Shown here: positions 33,428 through 42,920 of the stretch, one piece after another | Layout of the letters: the number at the start of each line of letters is the position of its first letter | Numbering within the stretch: the stretch's first letter is position 1 | Assembly (NCBI GenBank): GCA_937921865.1 | Contig: CAKZWF010000044.1 | Coordinates: 1-59,057 of the forward strand | Length of the DNA stretch: 59,057 nt | From: an uncultured Pseudomonadales bacterium | Lineage (GTDB): Bacteria; Pseudomonadota; Gammaproteobacteria; Pseudomonadales; Azotimanducaceae | Direction of reading: 5' to 3' | Position numbers and translations under genes: made by a program | The notes under the pieces: generated by a model | Told to the model about the DNA's origin: nothing | Seen by the model: only the letters and a program-made list of their open reading frames with translations | Databases searched by the model: none

Positions 33428-34897
33428 ATGGCAGTAAAAGTTCATCAGCAGTTCCCGTCAGGTTTACCCGACGACGACGCCCATCCGTATCGTACCGGCG
33501 CCTGGCGGCCCCAGCACACAGAATTCGATGCCTGGAATCTGGACGTCCAGGGTGAGATTCCTCACGATCTGGCCGGCGTGTACCTGCGCAATACGGAGAA
33601 CCCGTTACTGCCGCCTATCAAGCGGTATCACCCGTTTGATGGTGACGGCATGCTGCATGCGATGTCTTTTGCTGGTGGTGAAGCGCGCTACCACAATCGC
33701 TTTGTTCCGACCGACGGATTTATGGCTGAGCGTGAGGCTGGAACGTCGCTATGGGCGGGTGCGGGAGAGAACCCGGAGAGTGCTCTGCGCGAATGCGCCC
33801 TCGGTGCCAAGCCTCACACTAAAGACGCGTCCAGTACCGATGTGGTTGTGCATCGCGGTGTTGCGCTGACCAGTTTCTACCTGTGCGGGGATCTCTACCG
33901 TTTTGATCCCTACTCACTGGAATCCCTCGGCAAAGAATCTTTTGGTGGTGCGATTCCGGGTCAGGGCATTTCTGCGCATCCTAAAGTGGATGAAGTCAGC
34001 GGGGAGATGCTGGTATTCAACTACGACACGCGTGCGCCATACATGCACTATGGTGTGGTTGACGCAGCTGGCGCGCTGGCTCACTACATCGATGTACCGC
34101 TGCCGGGACCGCGGCTGCCCCACGACATTGCGTTTACCGAAAACTACACGATATTCAACGATCTGCCGCTGTTCTGGGATCCTCATGGTCTTGAGCATGG
34201 CCGATATGCTTCCCGATACCATCCGGATATGCCCAGCCGATTCGGCATTGTGCCGCGACGGGGCGCCGCTGAGCAGATCCGCTGGTTCGAAGCGGCGCCT
34301 ACCTATGTGTTGCATTGGATCAACGCTTTTGAAGACGGTGATGAGGTCGTGCTGGATGGTTTCTTTCAGGGCACACCGGAACCGCAGCGGCGCGATGATC
34401 TCAGTTTCGAGCAGAACTTCTTCCGCTACCTCGATCTTCATACTCTGGAAACCAGGGCTCACCGGTGGCGATTCAATCTGCGGACCGGCCAGTGCCACGA
34501 AGCGCCGTTGTCCGAAACCATCAGTGAATTTCCGATGATCAACGGGCGCTTTGGTGGAAGACCCTACCGCTACTATTACAGTGCGCTGCCGGCGCAAGGC
34601 TGGTTTGGTTTTGAAGGCATCATCAAGCACGATCTGCACGCGGGTACTGAGCAGGTTGTGCGTCTGCCGCAGGGCGTATACGCGAGCGAGACAGTAATGG
34701 CACCGCGGCTTGGTGCCCAGTCAGAAGACGATGGCTATCTGGTGACCTTCACGATGGATGTGAATAACGATATTTCTGAGTGTCTGGTCCTCGATGCGGC
34801 GCAGCCGTCGGCCGAACCGATCGCTCGGATCCGATTACCCGAACGTATCTGCAGCGGTACTCACGCTTTCTGGCATGCGGCCCAGACTGGTCGGTGA
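33428..34897 (+). CDS. Carotenoid/stilbene cleavage oxygenase (RPE65 family)
   Basis: A 489-residue seven-bladed non-haem iron dioxygenase that splits a C=C bond of carotenoids, apocarotenoids or lignostilbenes. The four iron-binding His are H184 (ISAHPK), H232 (LPHDIAFT), H296 (LHWINAFE) and H479 (GTHAFW). The ATG at 33428 is preferred to the longer frame because AGGAG lies just upstream and the N-terminus is typical. It converges with the P450 gene, their stop codons adjoining. The substrate class cannot be decided from the sequence alone. Confidence 0.9.
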   Translation: MAVKVHQQFPSGLPDDDAHPYRTGAWRPQHTEFDAWNLDVQGEIPHDLAGVYLRNTENPLLPPIKRYHPFDGDGMLHAMSFAGGEARYHNRFVPTDGFMAEREAGTSLWAGAGENPESALRECALGAKPHTKDASSTDVVVHRGVALTSFYLCGDLYRFDPYSLESLGKESFGGAIPGQGISAHPKVDEVSGEMLVFNYDTRAPYMHYGVVDAAGALAHYIDVPLPGPRLPHDIAFTENYTIFNDLPLFWDPHGLEHGRYASRYHPDMPSRFGIVPRRGAAEQIRWFEAAPTYVLHWINAFEDGDEVVLDGFFQGTPEPQRRDDLSFEQNFFRYLDLHTLETRAHRWRFNLRTGQCHEAPLSETISEFPMINGRFGGRPYRYYYSALPAQGWFGFEGIIKHDLHAGTEQVVRLPQGVYASETVMAPRLGAQSEDDGYLVTFTMDVNNDISECLVLDAAQPSAEPIARIRLPERICSGTHAFWHAAQTGR

Positions 34898-34898
34898 G

Positions 34899-36113
34899 TC
34901 AGCTGGTCGCCACCCAGCATTCGCTCATGCCTCGGAAGCTGGGCACGCTGGCGTAGACGTAGCCCCTGTCGCTCAGGCGCAATATCGGAAAGTGCGCAAG
35001 CAGACCGAGAATGGCTTCCTGCGCTTCAATTCTCGCCAGGTGCGCACCCAGACACAGATGTCTGCCGCCGCCAAAAGACTGATGATGGGTGTCTTCCCGG
35101 GTGATGTCGAAACTGGCTGGTTGGGGATAAACATCCGGATCGTGGTTGGCGGCTGCCAGCGAGGTGCTCAGGGATTCCCCTGCGTGGACAGGGCAGCCGC
35201 CGAAGTTGACCTCGCGATTAGCGATGCGGCCGGAATTGGTCACCGGTGAGTCGAATCGCAACATCTCTTCAACAGCGTTTTCGATCAGTTCGGGCCGTTC
35301 GCGCAGCAGGGTGAGTTGTTCAGGGTTGTCCAGCAGTGCTTTAACGCCGTTTCCAATCAGATCGGTTGTGGTCACGTTGCCTGCGATCAGCAGCAGATTG
35401 CACTGGCTGATGATTTCGGTCTTGGTGAGTTTATCGCCGTCTTCTTCTGCCCGGATCATGGTGCTGAGGAGATCTTCGCCAAGATGATTGCGGCGAGCTT
35501 CGATTTCCCGGTCAAAGAAGTCGACGAGGGCCTGTTGCGCGGCTTCTCCTTCGCTCTGTTCGGATTCACTCGGGAAAGGATTGAAGGCGATTTTTACCGA
35601 GGTGTCTGACCAGGACTTGAAGCTGCCTTGATCTGCCGGATCCAGCCCCAGCATTTCTGCGATCACCACGGTAGGAATCGGCCCTGCAAACGTGTCGATC
35701 AGATCAAACTCCTCGGCCTCGATCTGGTCGAGGGTCCTCTGTACCACCTCTCGTATGGCCGGCCGCCAGCGTTCAACCGCTGCCGGTGTGAAAGGTTTAC
35801 TGACAAGGCGACGCAAGCGTTTGTGGTCGGGTTCGTCCATCAGCAGCATGGACGGTTCTTCATCCATGTTTCCGCCGAGGAATTCCCGGGTGAAACTGCC
35901 GGGACGGGCTTTTCGAGGATCACTCCACAACGCATTGTCGCGCAGAATGTTTTTAACGTCGTCATGGCGGGTGTAGACGAAACGGCTCAGCTCGGCGTCT
36001 TCGTGCACGGGCGCGTGCTGGCGCAGGTTGTCCAGAACCGGGTAAGGATTCTTCCGGAACTGTTCGTCCAGCGCGGTCAAAGCCATGCCCTGCGGAAGTT
36101 CTGATTTTGTCAT
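34899..36113 (-). CDS. Cytochrome P450
   Basis: A 404-residue soluble bacterial P450. The I-helix oxygen-binding motif is AGNVTT at 244-249, the ExxR motif is E283-M-L-R286, and the haem loop is FGGGRHLCLG with the proximal Cys at 354. Length and style match the class I enzymes of the CYP107/CYP109-like range that hydroxylate terpenoids, steroids or fatty acids. It needs a ferredoxin and reductase, neither of which is adjacent. It is divergent from the D-aminoacylase pseudogene across 212 bp. Confidence 0.92.
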   Translation of the reverse strand: MTKSELPQGMALTALDEQFRKNPYPVLDNLRQHAPVHEDAELSRFVYTRHDDVKNILRDNALWSDPRKARPGSFTREFLGGNMDEEPSMLLMDEPDHKRLRRLVSKPFTPAAVERWRPAIREVVQRTLDQIEAEEFDLIDTFAGPIPTVVIAEMLGLDPADQGSFKSWSDTSVKIAFNPFPSESEQSEGEAAQQALVDFFDREIEARRNHLGEDLLSTMIRAEEDGDKLTKTEIISQCNLLLIAGNVTTTDLIGNGVKALLDNPEQLTLLRERPELIENAVEEMLRFDSPVTNSGRIANREVNFGGCPVHAGESLSTSLAAANHDPDVYPQPASFDITREDTHHQSFGGGRHLCLGAHLARIEAQEAILGLLAHFPILRLSDRGYVYASVPSFRGMSECWVATS

Positions 36114-36325
36114 TCGTCTTGCCTCGACAGCATCGTCGCGTTTGGTTGAGTTGCACCTGATATTAAAACAAGTCCGTTCGATCTGCAGCGGTACTCTGGA
36201 TCTTCATATCGATTGCGCACCGTGCTGCTTGTCAGGCAGTTGACAGGCAGGCATCTGAGACGCCACCCGTTCGATTGATCCAAATCGGTTTGTCTAAGAT
36301 AATAAAATATGAGGATTGCTGCGGC

Positions 36326-37335
36326 GTGTTGAAGTACTTTTACACCGGGCTGATCATCTGCTTTACCTGGCTTAATCCTGATGCTTGTGCTGCTGATACT
36401 TTGATCCGGCAGGCTACCGTCATTGATGGCTCCGGTGCTCGAGGCTATGTTGCTGACGTTCGGATAGCCGGTGATCGAATTGTCGATATTCGCAGTCAAC
36501 TCAACCCAGCGCCGGATGACATTCTGATTGATGCCGGGAATCTGTTGTTAAGCCCCGGTTTCATTGATACCCACAGCCACCACGACTATGGCGCAGCCCA
36601 GCATCCACAGATGCTGGCGGCGGTCAGTCAGGGAATCACCATGATCGTGGTCGGTGTGGATGAGGGTTCTACGGTGCCGCTTGAAGACTATTTTGCCCAG
36701 CTGGAACGTGCTCCGGTTGCGGTCAATGTTGCCTCATACAGTGGCCACAACACACTTCGTGCAAAGGTCATGGGCGATGACTTCAGACGTCCGGCGAATA
36801 GCGCGGAGCTTGCGGAGATGCGCCGGTTGCTGGCCGCCGACCTGGAGTCGGGTGCGTTGGGCCTGTCGACCGGACTTGAGTACGATCCCGGCATCTACTC
36901 GCAGACTTCCGAAGTGATTGTTCTGGCTCGACTGGCAGGTGAATGGGGTGGACGCTACGACAGCCACCTGCGCAGCGAAGATCGCTTTTTCTGGGAAGCG
37001 CTGGAAGAACTGCTGATCATCGGTGAAGCAGCGGAAATACCGGTGCACATTGCCCACATCAAACTTGCCGCAAATAGTCTCTGGGGACGGGCGATTGCTG
37101 TTCGTCAGCAGCTGATAATGTCGGCTTGCTCGACCGAGGCAACCTGGCAGTTGGGGCGCTCGCAGACCTGGTGCTTTTCGATCCGCTCACGGTTACCGAT
37201 AACGCCACCATTGCAGATGCTACACGTAAGGCTGATGGCATTGCCGCAGTCCGGGTAAATGGCTCGCTGGTTTACGAGCAGGGTGAGGCGACCGGCGCGC
37301 TACCCGGGCGAGTTCTGCGCAGGGCGGATCTTTAG
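36326..37335 (+). pseudogene. D-aminoacylase / N-acyl-D-amino-acid deacylase pseudogene with internal deletion
   Basis: The 5' part (GTG at 36326) encodes a signal peptide and the start of an amidohydrolase: VIDGSGARGYVADVRIAGDRI, FIDTHSHHDY with metal-binding His, GLSTGLEYDPG, and HIAHIKLAANSLWGRA. After about 37110 the frame turns to nonsense. The family's C-terminus then appears in another plus-strand frame from 37126: LDRGNLAVGALADLVLFDP, IAAVRVNGSLVYEQGEATG, GRVLRRADL. Intact proteins have about 480-530 residues, so roughly 200 middle residues including metal ligands are lost. It lies next to a D-amino-acid-type PLP enzyme. Confidence 0.85.
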
Positions 37336-37337
37336 CG

Positions 37338-38495
37338 TCACCATCCGTTGCATCGGGTCCAGATCTCCTGGATCGCGCCGGAATCGTCAACCACCAGGTA
37401 CTGGTCATGGGCCGCAGCGGTCATGCAGGCGTGATTTGGCAATATCCTGAGCTGGCTGCCTACCGGGAATCGGGCGAAATCGGCGGGATGGTCGAGTTGA
37501 ATGATGCCATGTTCCTGATCTACAGACGCTACCTGCAACCCGGGGATCAGCAGGCCATCAACCGCGGACGCCACAAGACCGTAGCCGGGGTCATCGTGCT
37601 GCAGGCTGGTGCTGTGGTCTTTCGACAGCGCCAGCCCTCCGGCATCGACGATGAGGCGTTGATGCGAGTGTTTGTGGCTGATCACGCTGGTCAGCACAGA
37701 CAGGCTGATATCCCCGGTATCACAAACCCCAAGTCCGGCCTGAAACAGGTCGAAGAACACATAGACACCGGCGCGCAGTTCGGTCACGCCGTTGAGGTTG
37801 TCTGCACAAAGCGCGGTAGGCGTCGAACCGACACTGACAATCGGGCAGGGGATGTCTATCTTGCGCAGGCGTTGCGCTGCTGCCACGCAACGGCTGCGTT
37901 CTATTTCCGCATGAACGGCGAGTTCTGCGGTATTGCTGCAGGCATAAGCTTCACCGGCATGGGTCATGACACCGAGCAGGCGGGTTTCTTCGGCTTCGTG
38001 CAGTATCCGGGCGATTTCGAGGAGATCAGGATCGTCTGGTTCGATCCCGGCGCGATGCCCATCCACGTCAATTTCGATCAGCACGTCAAAGCGTGTGCCA
38101 TGATCTCGTGCCGCGTGAACTACGCGTTGCGCAGTTTCAGGCATATCGAGAATGATCTGGATGCGCGCACCAGCCGAGTTCAGCTTCGCTACCCGGGAGA
38201 GCTTTGCGGGTGCGATGCTCACCGCATACAGAATGTCGCTGATGCCGTGAGCTAAAAAATACTCGGCTTCTTTCAGCGTTGAAACAGTTATTCCGGTGCT
38301 GATATCGCTTTGCAGCAGTCTGGCAACATCAATGCACTTGGCGGTTTTCAGGTGTGGTCTGAGCATTACGCCGAGCGCACGTGCCCGCTGGTTCATGCGT
38401 TCGATGTTGCGCTGCAGTCCTGGTAGGTTTACGACCAGGCTGGGCGTCGCGCAAGCGTGTATGTCCGGCATGGATTCCATCTTTTCTGTGGTCAT
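37338..38495 (-). CDS. D-threonine aldolase / D-serine dehydratase-like PLP enzyme
   Basis: A 385-residue fold-type III PLP enzyme. The PLP lysine is in LRPHLKTAKC near residue 52, and the C-terminal metal site HAC (NHACMTA, near 362) matches the His and Cys ligands of the DSD1-type D-serine dehydratase and D-threonine aldolase group. It should cleave or dehydrate a D-beta-hydroxy-amino acid. It converges with the D-aminoacylase pseudogene, which suggests that a D-amino-acid pathway existed here and has partly decayed. The start at 38495 is reasonable; a Met six residues further in is possible. Confidence 0.85.
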   Translation of the reverse strand: MTTEKMESMPDIHACATPSLVVNLPGLQRNIERMNQRARALGVMLRPHLKTAKCIDVARLLQSDISTGITVSTLKEAEYFLAHGISDILYAVSIAPAKLSRVAKLNSAGARIQIILDMPETAQRVVHAARDHGTRFDVLIEIDVDGHRAGIEPDDPDLLEIARILHEAEETRLLGVMTHAGEAYACSNTAELAVHAEIERSRCVAAAQRLRKIDIPCPIVSVGSTPTALCADNLNGVTELRAGVYVFFDLFQAGLGVCDTGDISLSVLTSVISHKHSHQRLIVDAGGLALSKDHSTSLQHDDPGYGLVASAVDGLLIPGLQVASVDQEHGIIQLDHPADFARFPVGSQLRILPNHACMTAAAHDQYLVVDDSGAIQEIWTRCNGW

Positions 38496-38563
38496 AAGCA
38501 GCGTTCAGTCCAGGCGTTGTCTTTGGTCATGATAAAGTGTCACAAAAGTACCAGAGTAAGCCG

Positions 38564-39004
38564 ATGTCCTCAGTAATCCAGCGTGCCAGAACGTTACTGG
38601 CTAAACACAAAGAGCGCACCCGGGATCGCCAGTTTCTCGACGCGGCCATGGCGGCCAGCGCGTTGGTCGCCAGCGCCGACGGTGAGGTCAGCCTGGCTGA
38701 ATTGCTCAGCCGCGATGAAATTCTTGCCAGGGTTGAGGCATTGCAGGCATTTGATTCCAGCGCCGCTGTGGACAGCTTCAGGGCTTTCATCAACGCTATC
38801 GAAGCGGACGCCGAGCAGGGTCGCGCTGCTGCACTTCAGGCGGTGGCGAAGTTTGGTGATGATGCGCAATCCTCGCAATTGCTGCTGAGGGCGGCGATGG
38901 CGATAGCAAAGGCAGACGCGGAATTCAGCGTCCAGGAACAGGCGGCGATCGCCAGCCTGTGTGAAGCGCTTGGCACAGAATCGGTTGATCTCGATTCACA
39001 GTGA
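38564..39004 (+). CDS. TerB-like protein
   Basis: A 146-residue all-helical acidic protein resembling TerB of tellurite-resistance operons: MAASALVASADGEVSLAELLSRDEILARVEAL in the first half and a matching MAIAKADAEFSVQEQAAIASLCEALG in the second, each with an Asp/Glu-rich metal-binding-type turn. The ATG at 38564 follows AGAGTAAG; a GTG at 38537 would add nine residues. No other ter gene is nearby, so tellurite resistance cannot be claimed. TerB domains are thought to act in metal-dependent stress complexes. Confidence 0.78.
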   Translation: MSSVIQRARTLLAKHKERTRDRQFLDAAMAASALVASADGEVSLAELLSRDEILARVEALQAFDSSAAVDSFRAFINAIEADAEQGRAAALQAVAKFGDDAQSSQLLLRAAMAIAKADAEFSVQEQAAIASLCEALGTESVDLDSQ

Positions 39005-39007
39005 AGC

Positions 39008-39976
39008 TCAGACCCAGCTGTTTTCGGAGATGTGTCGGGCTATCGAGAGCGGATGGCGTTTGCCGTAGAGGCCGAGCTTTGGCCACTTCACTCCCCTGGC
39101 GCGACAACGCTGCCAGAAATCGGGCATCAGATAGAGGGTTTTTGCCCCGGTCATTACCGGGTTAAAGAACAACGGCGGCAGAATGATGTCGCGATCTTCG
39201 CCTTCCCCGGCAAGTTCGGTCACAACGTCGCCGAATGGAATGAAGGTTCTTACCCCGGTTTCCTTGATCTGAGTAGCCTTGGCTTTACCACCCATTGCGG
39301 CGACGGCAATGGCCATGAGTTCATCGTCACGAAACCCATATTGCTCGACGTCATCCCAGATTGAAGCAACCCGACTCAGGTAAGCGCCGAGCACAGGATG
39401 TCCCGGGCGAGCGCCGATCAGAGAATTGCAGACTACGATTGGCTGCTGCCAGACCGCTGGCCAGCCAAGATGGGCTGTGTACAGATACTTCAGTGTGGAA
39501 AAGAAATCGTAGCGTGCGACCAGTTCGTCGATTGGCTGATAACACTCATAGTCGAGATCAACGTAGACACCGCCGTCTCGATTAAGTATCTCCATACGCA
39601 GCAGGTCAGACTTCTGGCCCCAGCAGTTCGCGGCGTCAAAAAGGCTGCGGCTCGGGAAATCCAGCCTGGCGACCTCGTCATCTGTCCAGAGCTTGAATTC
39701 CCACTGTGGATGCAGGCGCTGCCAGGTCTCCCGGTACCGGGCCAGCTTGCGGGGAAGCGGGCTACCCAGCCAGATCTGGTGAATGACTTTCGGGATAGTG
39801 GGTGTCGCCCTGGGTGCGGTGAGATCCGGGCGATTGCGGTCGTACAGCACACCGAGTTTGACCAGTACTTTGGCGTTGACGTCAACGAAGGTTTCGAAGA
39901 CCTCATCGTGTGGCAGACAGTCATCGAAAGCAGGCCAGAGTCCGCCGTTTTGGCCATTGTCAGAGCGTTCAGTCAT
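39008..39976 (-). CDS. Glycosyltransferase with DXD sugar-binding domain (GT32/OCH1-like)
   Basis: A 322-residue cytosolic protein with IPKVIHQIWLGSPLP near residue 61, HPQWEFKLWTDDE, and the DXD motif in GGVYVDLDYECYQP near 135-148, which binds nucleotide sugar and metal. These features place it in the Gly_transf_sug family, which includes mannosyl- and galactosyltransferases of capsule and LPS. Acceptor and donor are unknown. It is divergent from the lipoprotein gene and convergent with the TerB-like gene. Confidence 0.85.
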   Translation of the reverse strand: MTERSDNGQNGGLWPAFDDCLPHDEVFETFVDVNAKVLVKLGVLYDRNRPDLTAPRATPTIPKVIHQIWLGSPLPRKLARYRETWQRLHPQWEFKLWTDDEVARLDFPSRSLFDAANCWGQKSDLLRMEILNRDGGVYVDLDYECYQPIDELVARYDFFSTLKYLYTAHLGWPAVWQQPIVVCNSLIGARPGHPVLGAYLSRVASIWDDVEQYGFRDDELMAIAVAAMGGKAKATQIKETGVRTFIPFGDVVTELAGEGEDRDIILPPLFFNPVMTGAKTLYLMPDFWQRCRARGVKWPKLGLYGKRHPLSIARHISENSWV

Positions 39977-40162
39977 GGGGCGCGCAGCTTACCGGAAGCG
40001 CTGCTGGCCTGCTCGGACTTTCTGCACGCTACCGGTCAGGCGATCTCCCTGGAGCGGTGGCAGCGCGCAACCAGCGCGGTCTACAGGTATACTGTTGAAT
40101 TAATTCACTTTCTGGCCAGCCTGGCCAAATGGTTTAGCCCCTTGTTTGTCAGCATCCCAGTC

Positions 40163-40999
40163 TTGCCCGAATCTTCAAAACGGCCCGCAATTACCTTGCT
40201 GTTGGCGTTGCTGGCGCTGACCGGATGCACCAGTCAGAACAGCGCACCCGCTGAACATGCCAATCATCCGGCGCCGGTTGCCACTGACGTTGAACATTGT
40301 GCTTATCTGCTTGGCACCTTCATGCCGGTCGACCAGCCTGGTGCTGTTGGTCGGGAGTTTTCGGTAGCGGTCTGGAATGCTCAGAAAGTCACTGGCTCGC
40401 CCTGGCTGCCGGATTTCGGCTGGCTGACTGATAATTTTGATCTGGTAATGATTCAGGAATTTGCGTTGGCGTCTGACTGGCAGGAAAGTGGTTATCTGTC
40501 GTTTGCGCCAGGATTCGGGGCGCGTAAGGCAGCCACCGGAGTCGCTACGCTGAGTCGGGTTGAGCCGCTGTCGCGATGTGAGCTCGATGCCCGCGAGCCG
40601 ATGCTGCGAACCTCGAAGGCGACCGCAATTGCCAGGTTTCCGATGCCGGGTGGTGAGTCTCTCGTCGTCGTCAATCTGCACGCTGTTAATTTCGCGCTGG
40701 GGCTGGTGAACTTTGGCGGGCAGCTGCGCGAGGCGGTTCAAGCGGTTGCCAGCCACGACGGTCCGCTCATATTCTCCGGCGATTTCAATACCTGGCGGGC
40801 TGATCGGGTAACGCTGATGGAGCAGCTGCTCAGTGATCTCGAACTCCAGCCGGTGCAGTTTGCTACCGATGAACGGAAGAAGATGTTTGGTCGTTATCTG
40901 GATCACATCTACGTTCGTGGCCTTGAAGTGGTGGAGGCAACCACCCAGGTGGTCGATGCTTCTGACCACAATCCGATGTTTGTGCGATTGCGTTTGTGA
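40163..40999 (+). CDS. Endonuclease/exonuclease/phosphatase-family lipoprotein
   Basis: A predicted lipoprotein of about 278 residues: basic KR, hydrophobic AITLLLALLALTGC with lipobox LTGC, then a metal-dependent phosphodiesterase fold with WNAQ, VMIQEFAL, HAVNF, SGDFNTW and SDHNP, which are the DNase I/sphingomyelinase-like catalytic segments. It would sit in the periplasm or outer membrane and cleave a phosphodiester. No ATG exists in frame; TTG at 40163 (or 40142) is chosen because it leaves a compact signal peptide. It overlaps the next gene by four bases (GTGA). Confidence 0.75.
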   Translation: MPESSKRPAITLLLALLALTGCTSQNSAPAEHANHPAPVATDVEHCAYLLGTFMPVDQPGAVGREFSVAVWNAQKVTGSPWLPDFGWLTDNFDLVMIQEFALASDWQESGYLSFAPGFGARKAATGVATLSRVEPLSRCELDAREPMLRTSKATAIARFPMPGGESLVVVNLHAVNFALGLVNFGGQLREAVQAVASHDGPLIFSGDFNTWRADRVTLMEQLLSDLELQPVQFATDERKKMFGRYLDHIYVRGLEVVEATTQVVDASDHNPMFVRLRL

Positions 41000-41364
41000 T
41001 CAGCCGTTACGTTTGGTTGTCTGCAGTGATGCTGCTGACCTTCGGCTTACCGACACCTGCGTTTGCTGCAGAAGATCCCGAAGTTGTCTATCTGTTGGGC
41101 TGGGTGGCGGAAAGTGGCTGTACTTTTGTGCGCAATGGCGACGAGCATCCGTCTGCCGAAGCGGCTGAGCATCTGGAAATGAAGTACAAACGGGTCAGGC
41201 GTTGGATCGACGATGCGGACGAGTTCATCGATCGTATTGCCAGTGGCAGCAGTATCAGCGGTCGCGCCTATCTGGTTCGATGTCCCGGAGTGGCTGAGCA
41301 AGCCTCGCGTGATTGGCTGACCCGGGCACTGCAGCAGCATCGTGAATTGCTGACCTCGCAGTAA
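40996..41364 (+). CDS. DUF5329 family secreted protein
   Basis: A 122-residue protein with a signal peptide ending TPAFAAE (residue 25). The mature part reads VYLLGWVAESGCTFVRNGDEH, AAEHLEMKYKRV, ADEFIDRIASGSSISGRAYLVRC and ends in WLTRALQQHREL, the complete DUF5329 pattern as I recall it. The two Cys could form a disulphide. The function is unknown. The GTG start overlaps the stop of the phosphodiesterase lipoprotein gene, so they form an operon. Confidence 0.82.
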   Translation: MISRYVWLSAVMLLTFGLPTPAFAAEDPEVVYLLGWVAESGCTFVRNGDEHPSAEAAEHLEMKYKRVRRWIDDADEFIDRIASGSSISGRAYLVRCPGVAEQASRDWLTRALQQHRELLTSQ

Positions 41365-41371
41365 TTCAGGT

Positions 41372-42868
41372 TCAGTGTCGGGTGTTAACCCCATCCAGTG
41401 GGAAAATTGGACGACGCACCTTGCTGAAGGTCACCTGATTGTAATCTGACGTGCACACGCCAACCCCGGCACACTCCACCGTGGCTCGAACCAGCGGCGC
41501 AAAACCAACCCGATAGTGGATGCGTGATTTCAGCATCAGAAACTTTCGCCGTTGCGGATCGATGCCAACCGATCGGAAACAGCCAGGATCGAAAGGTTCA
41601 ATGTGCCGGGAGATCACTACGATGTCGACGCTGCCAATACTCAGGACCGCAGTCTTGCCCATATTCATGGTCAGACCGCGGGACATAGCCACCGTCGCCG
41701 GAAAGCGACCTTCTGACAGCAACCTGACGCGTCCAGTGAGTTCCAGCGGCTGACTCTGCACCTGCAGCGCGGGCATTGGCAGTTTGCCACCCAGTGACAC
41801 GGTGACTTCAGCGCCAACGCCAGCTTGCGCCATCGTTTCAACCGCCTGCGGATCATAGAACCCGAAGACGGCGACATCCTCGAGGCCCTGACGAAGAACT
41901 TCAGCCAGAACTTCGGTGGTGTCCATGGTGCCGCCGGAGGCGGTGTTGTCGTAGTGGTCGAGAATCAGCACCGGTGCGTCTGCGTCTTCTTCACCCAGAA
42001 CTTTGGCTCGAGCCACGGAGTCTTCCAGCGGTTCAAGCTGGTAGACAAATTCCTGACGATCCTGCCAGGCCTGATCGAGCAGTTCGTCCCGCAGCCGATC
42101 TGCCAGCACCGGATCGTTGTCGGTAACGACAACCACAGACAGCCCGGCCTGACTCACATCCGCGTGCGGAAACCCGGTGAAAAGACTCACCGCCAGCGCA
42201 CCCTGCGCTTCCATTTCGGCAGCACGTAGTTGCAGCTGTTTGTTGGGGAAATCGTCGGTGCCCTGACGCATCACGTGGGGCAGCATCGGGGCGTTGCCCC
42301 AGGTCATGGTCGGTTTGACCTTGCCCGCAATACCCGCCAGCAGCAGGCGCCCGGCTTTCAGCGCGGTGCTGTCCATATCGATGTGGGGATAGGTGTGATA
42401 GCCGGCGATCACCGTCGCGTGATCGACGATGTCGGGAAACAGATTGGCATGCATGTCCAGCGCCACGGCAATCGGTAAGTCGGGAGCGATTTCCCGCAGC
42501 CGCCGCAACAGTTCGCCCTCACCGTCATCAAACGTCCGGGTCACCATCGCACCGTGCAGATCCAGCATCAGTGCGTCACAACCGGCGGCAACACGATCGA
42601 CGATTTTGCCAACGATGTATTCGTAGGCGTCGTCGTCCACGGGTCCGGAAGGGGGGGCTGCGGCAATGATTGGAATGTCCACATCAGCACCAAACTCTTC
42701 GGCCGCCTGCAGGTAACCGCCTGGACAGCTGGCAGTGCCTGAATAGATCTGCCGGGCTTCGTCACCGGCGATGGGTATCGGGCGTCCTCCTGAAAACCGG
42801 TCCAGGTCAGTGCGCACTGGAGAAAAAGTGTTGGTCTCATGACTCATAGTGGCGATGACAACCTGCAT
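41372..42868 (-). CDS. M81-family metallopeptidase, MlrC-like
   Basis: A 498-residue protein of the MlrC family, named from the peptidase that finishes breakdown of linear microcystin. The N-terminal domain carries ATMSHETNTFSP, LDLHGAMVTR, and ALDMHANLF with metal-binding Asp and His, and HTYPHIDM; the second domain includes LDHYDNTASGGTMDTTEVL. Most family members do not act on microcystin, so a role in small-peptide or amide breakdown is all that can be said. It lies 52 bp downstream of the monooxygenase gene on the same strand. Confidence 0.87.
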   Translation of the reverse strand: MQVVIATMSHETNTFSPVRTDLDRFSGGRPIPIAGDEARQIYSGTASCPGGYLQAAEEFGADVDIPIIAAAPPSGPVDDDAYEYIVGKIVDRVAAGCDALMLDLHGAMVTRTFDDGEGELLRRLREIAPDLPIAVALDMHANLFPDIVDHATVIAGYHTYPHIDMDSTALKAGRLLLAGIAGKVKPTMTWGNAPMLPHVMRQGTDDFPNKQLQLRAAEMEAQGALAVSLFTGFPHADVSQAGLSVVVVTDNDPVLADRLRDELLDQAWQDRQEFVYQLEPLEDSVARAKVLGEEDADAPVLILDHYDNTASGGTMDTTEVLAEVLRQGLEDVAVFGFYDPQAVETMAQAGVGAEVTVSLGGKLPMPALQVQSQPLELTGRVRLLSEGRFPATVAMSRGLTMNMGKTAVLSIGSVDIVVISRHIEPFDPGCFRSVGIDPQRRKFLMLKSRIHYRVGFAPLVRATVECAGVGVCTSDYNQVTFSKVRRPIFPLDGVNTRH

Positions 42869-42920
42869 GAAATCTCCTTCGAGGATTGCGATTCTGTTTT
42901 GCAGTCAGCGAGCTTACCCG

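Noticed and set aside
38537..39004. Tellurite resistance function for the TerB-like gene
   Set aside because: No other ter genes are present; the family name alone does not support it.
40090..40110. ACAG-N5-CTGT palindrome near 40095 as a LexA box
   Set aside because: LexA boxes are CTGT-N8-ACAG; half-site order and spacing are wrong.
39398..40162. N-terminal extension of the phosphodiesterase lipoprotein frame
   Set aside because: It runs antisense through the glycosyltransferase gene and shows no protein-like features; the lipobox near 40200 marks the true N-terminus.
41372..42868. Microcystin degradation by the MlrC-like protein
   Set aside because: mlrA, mlrB and mlrD are absent and most family members have other roles.
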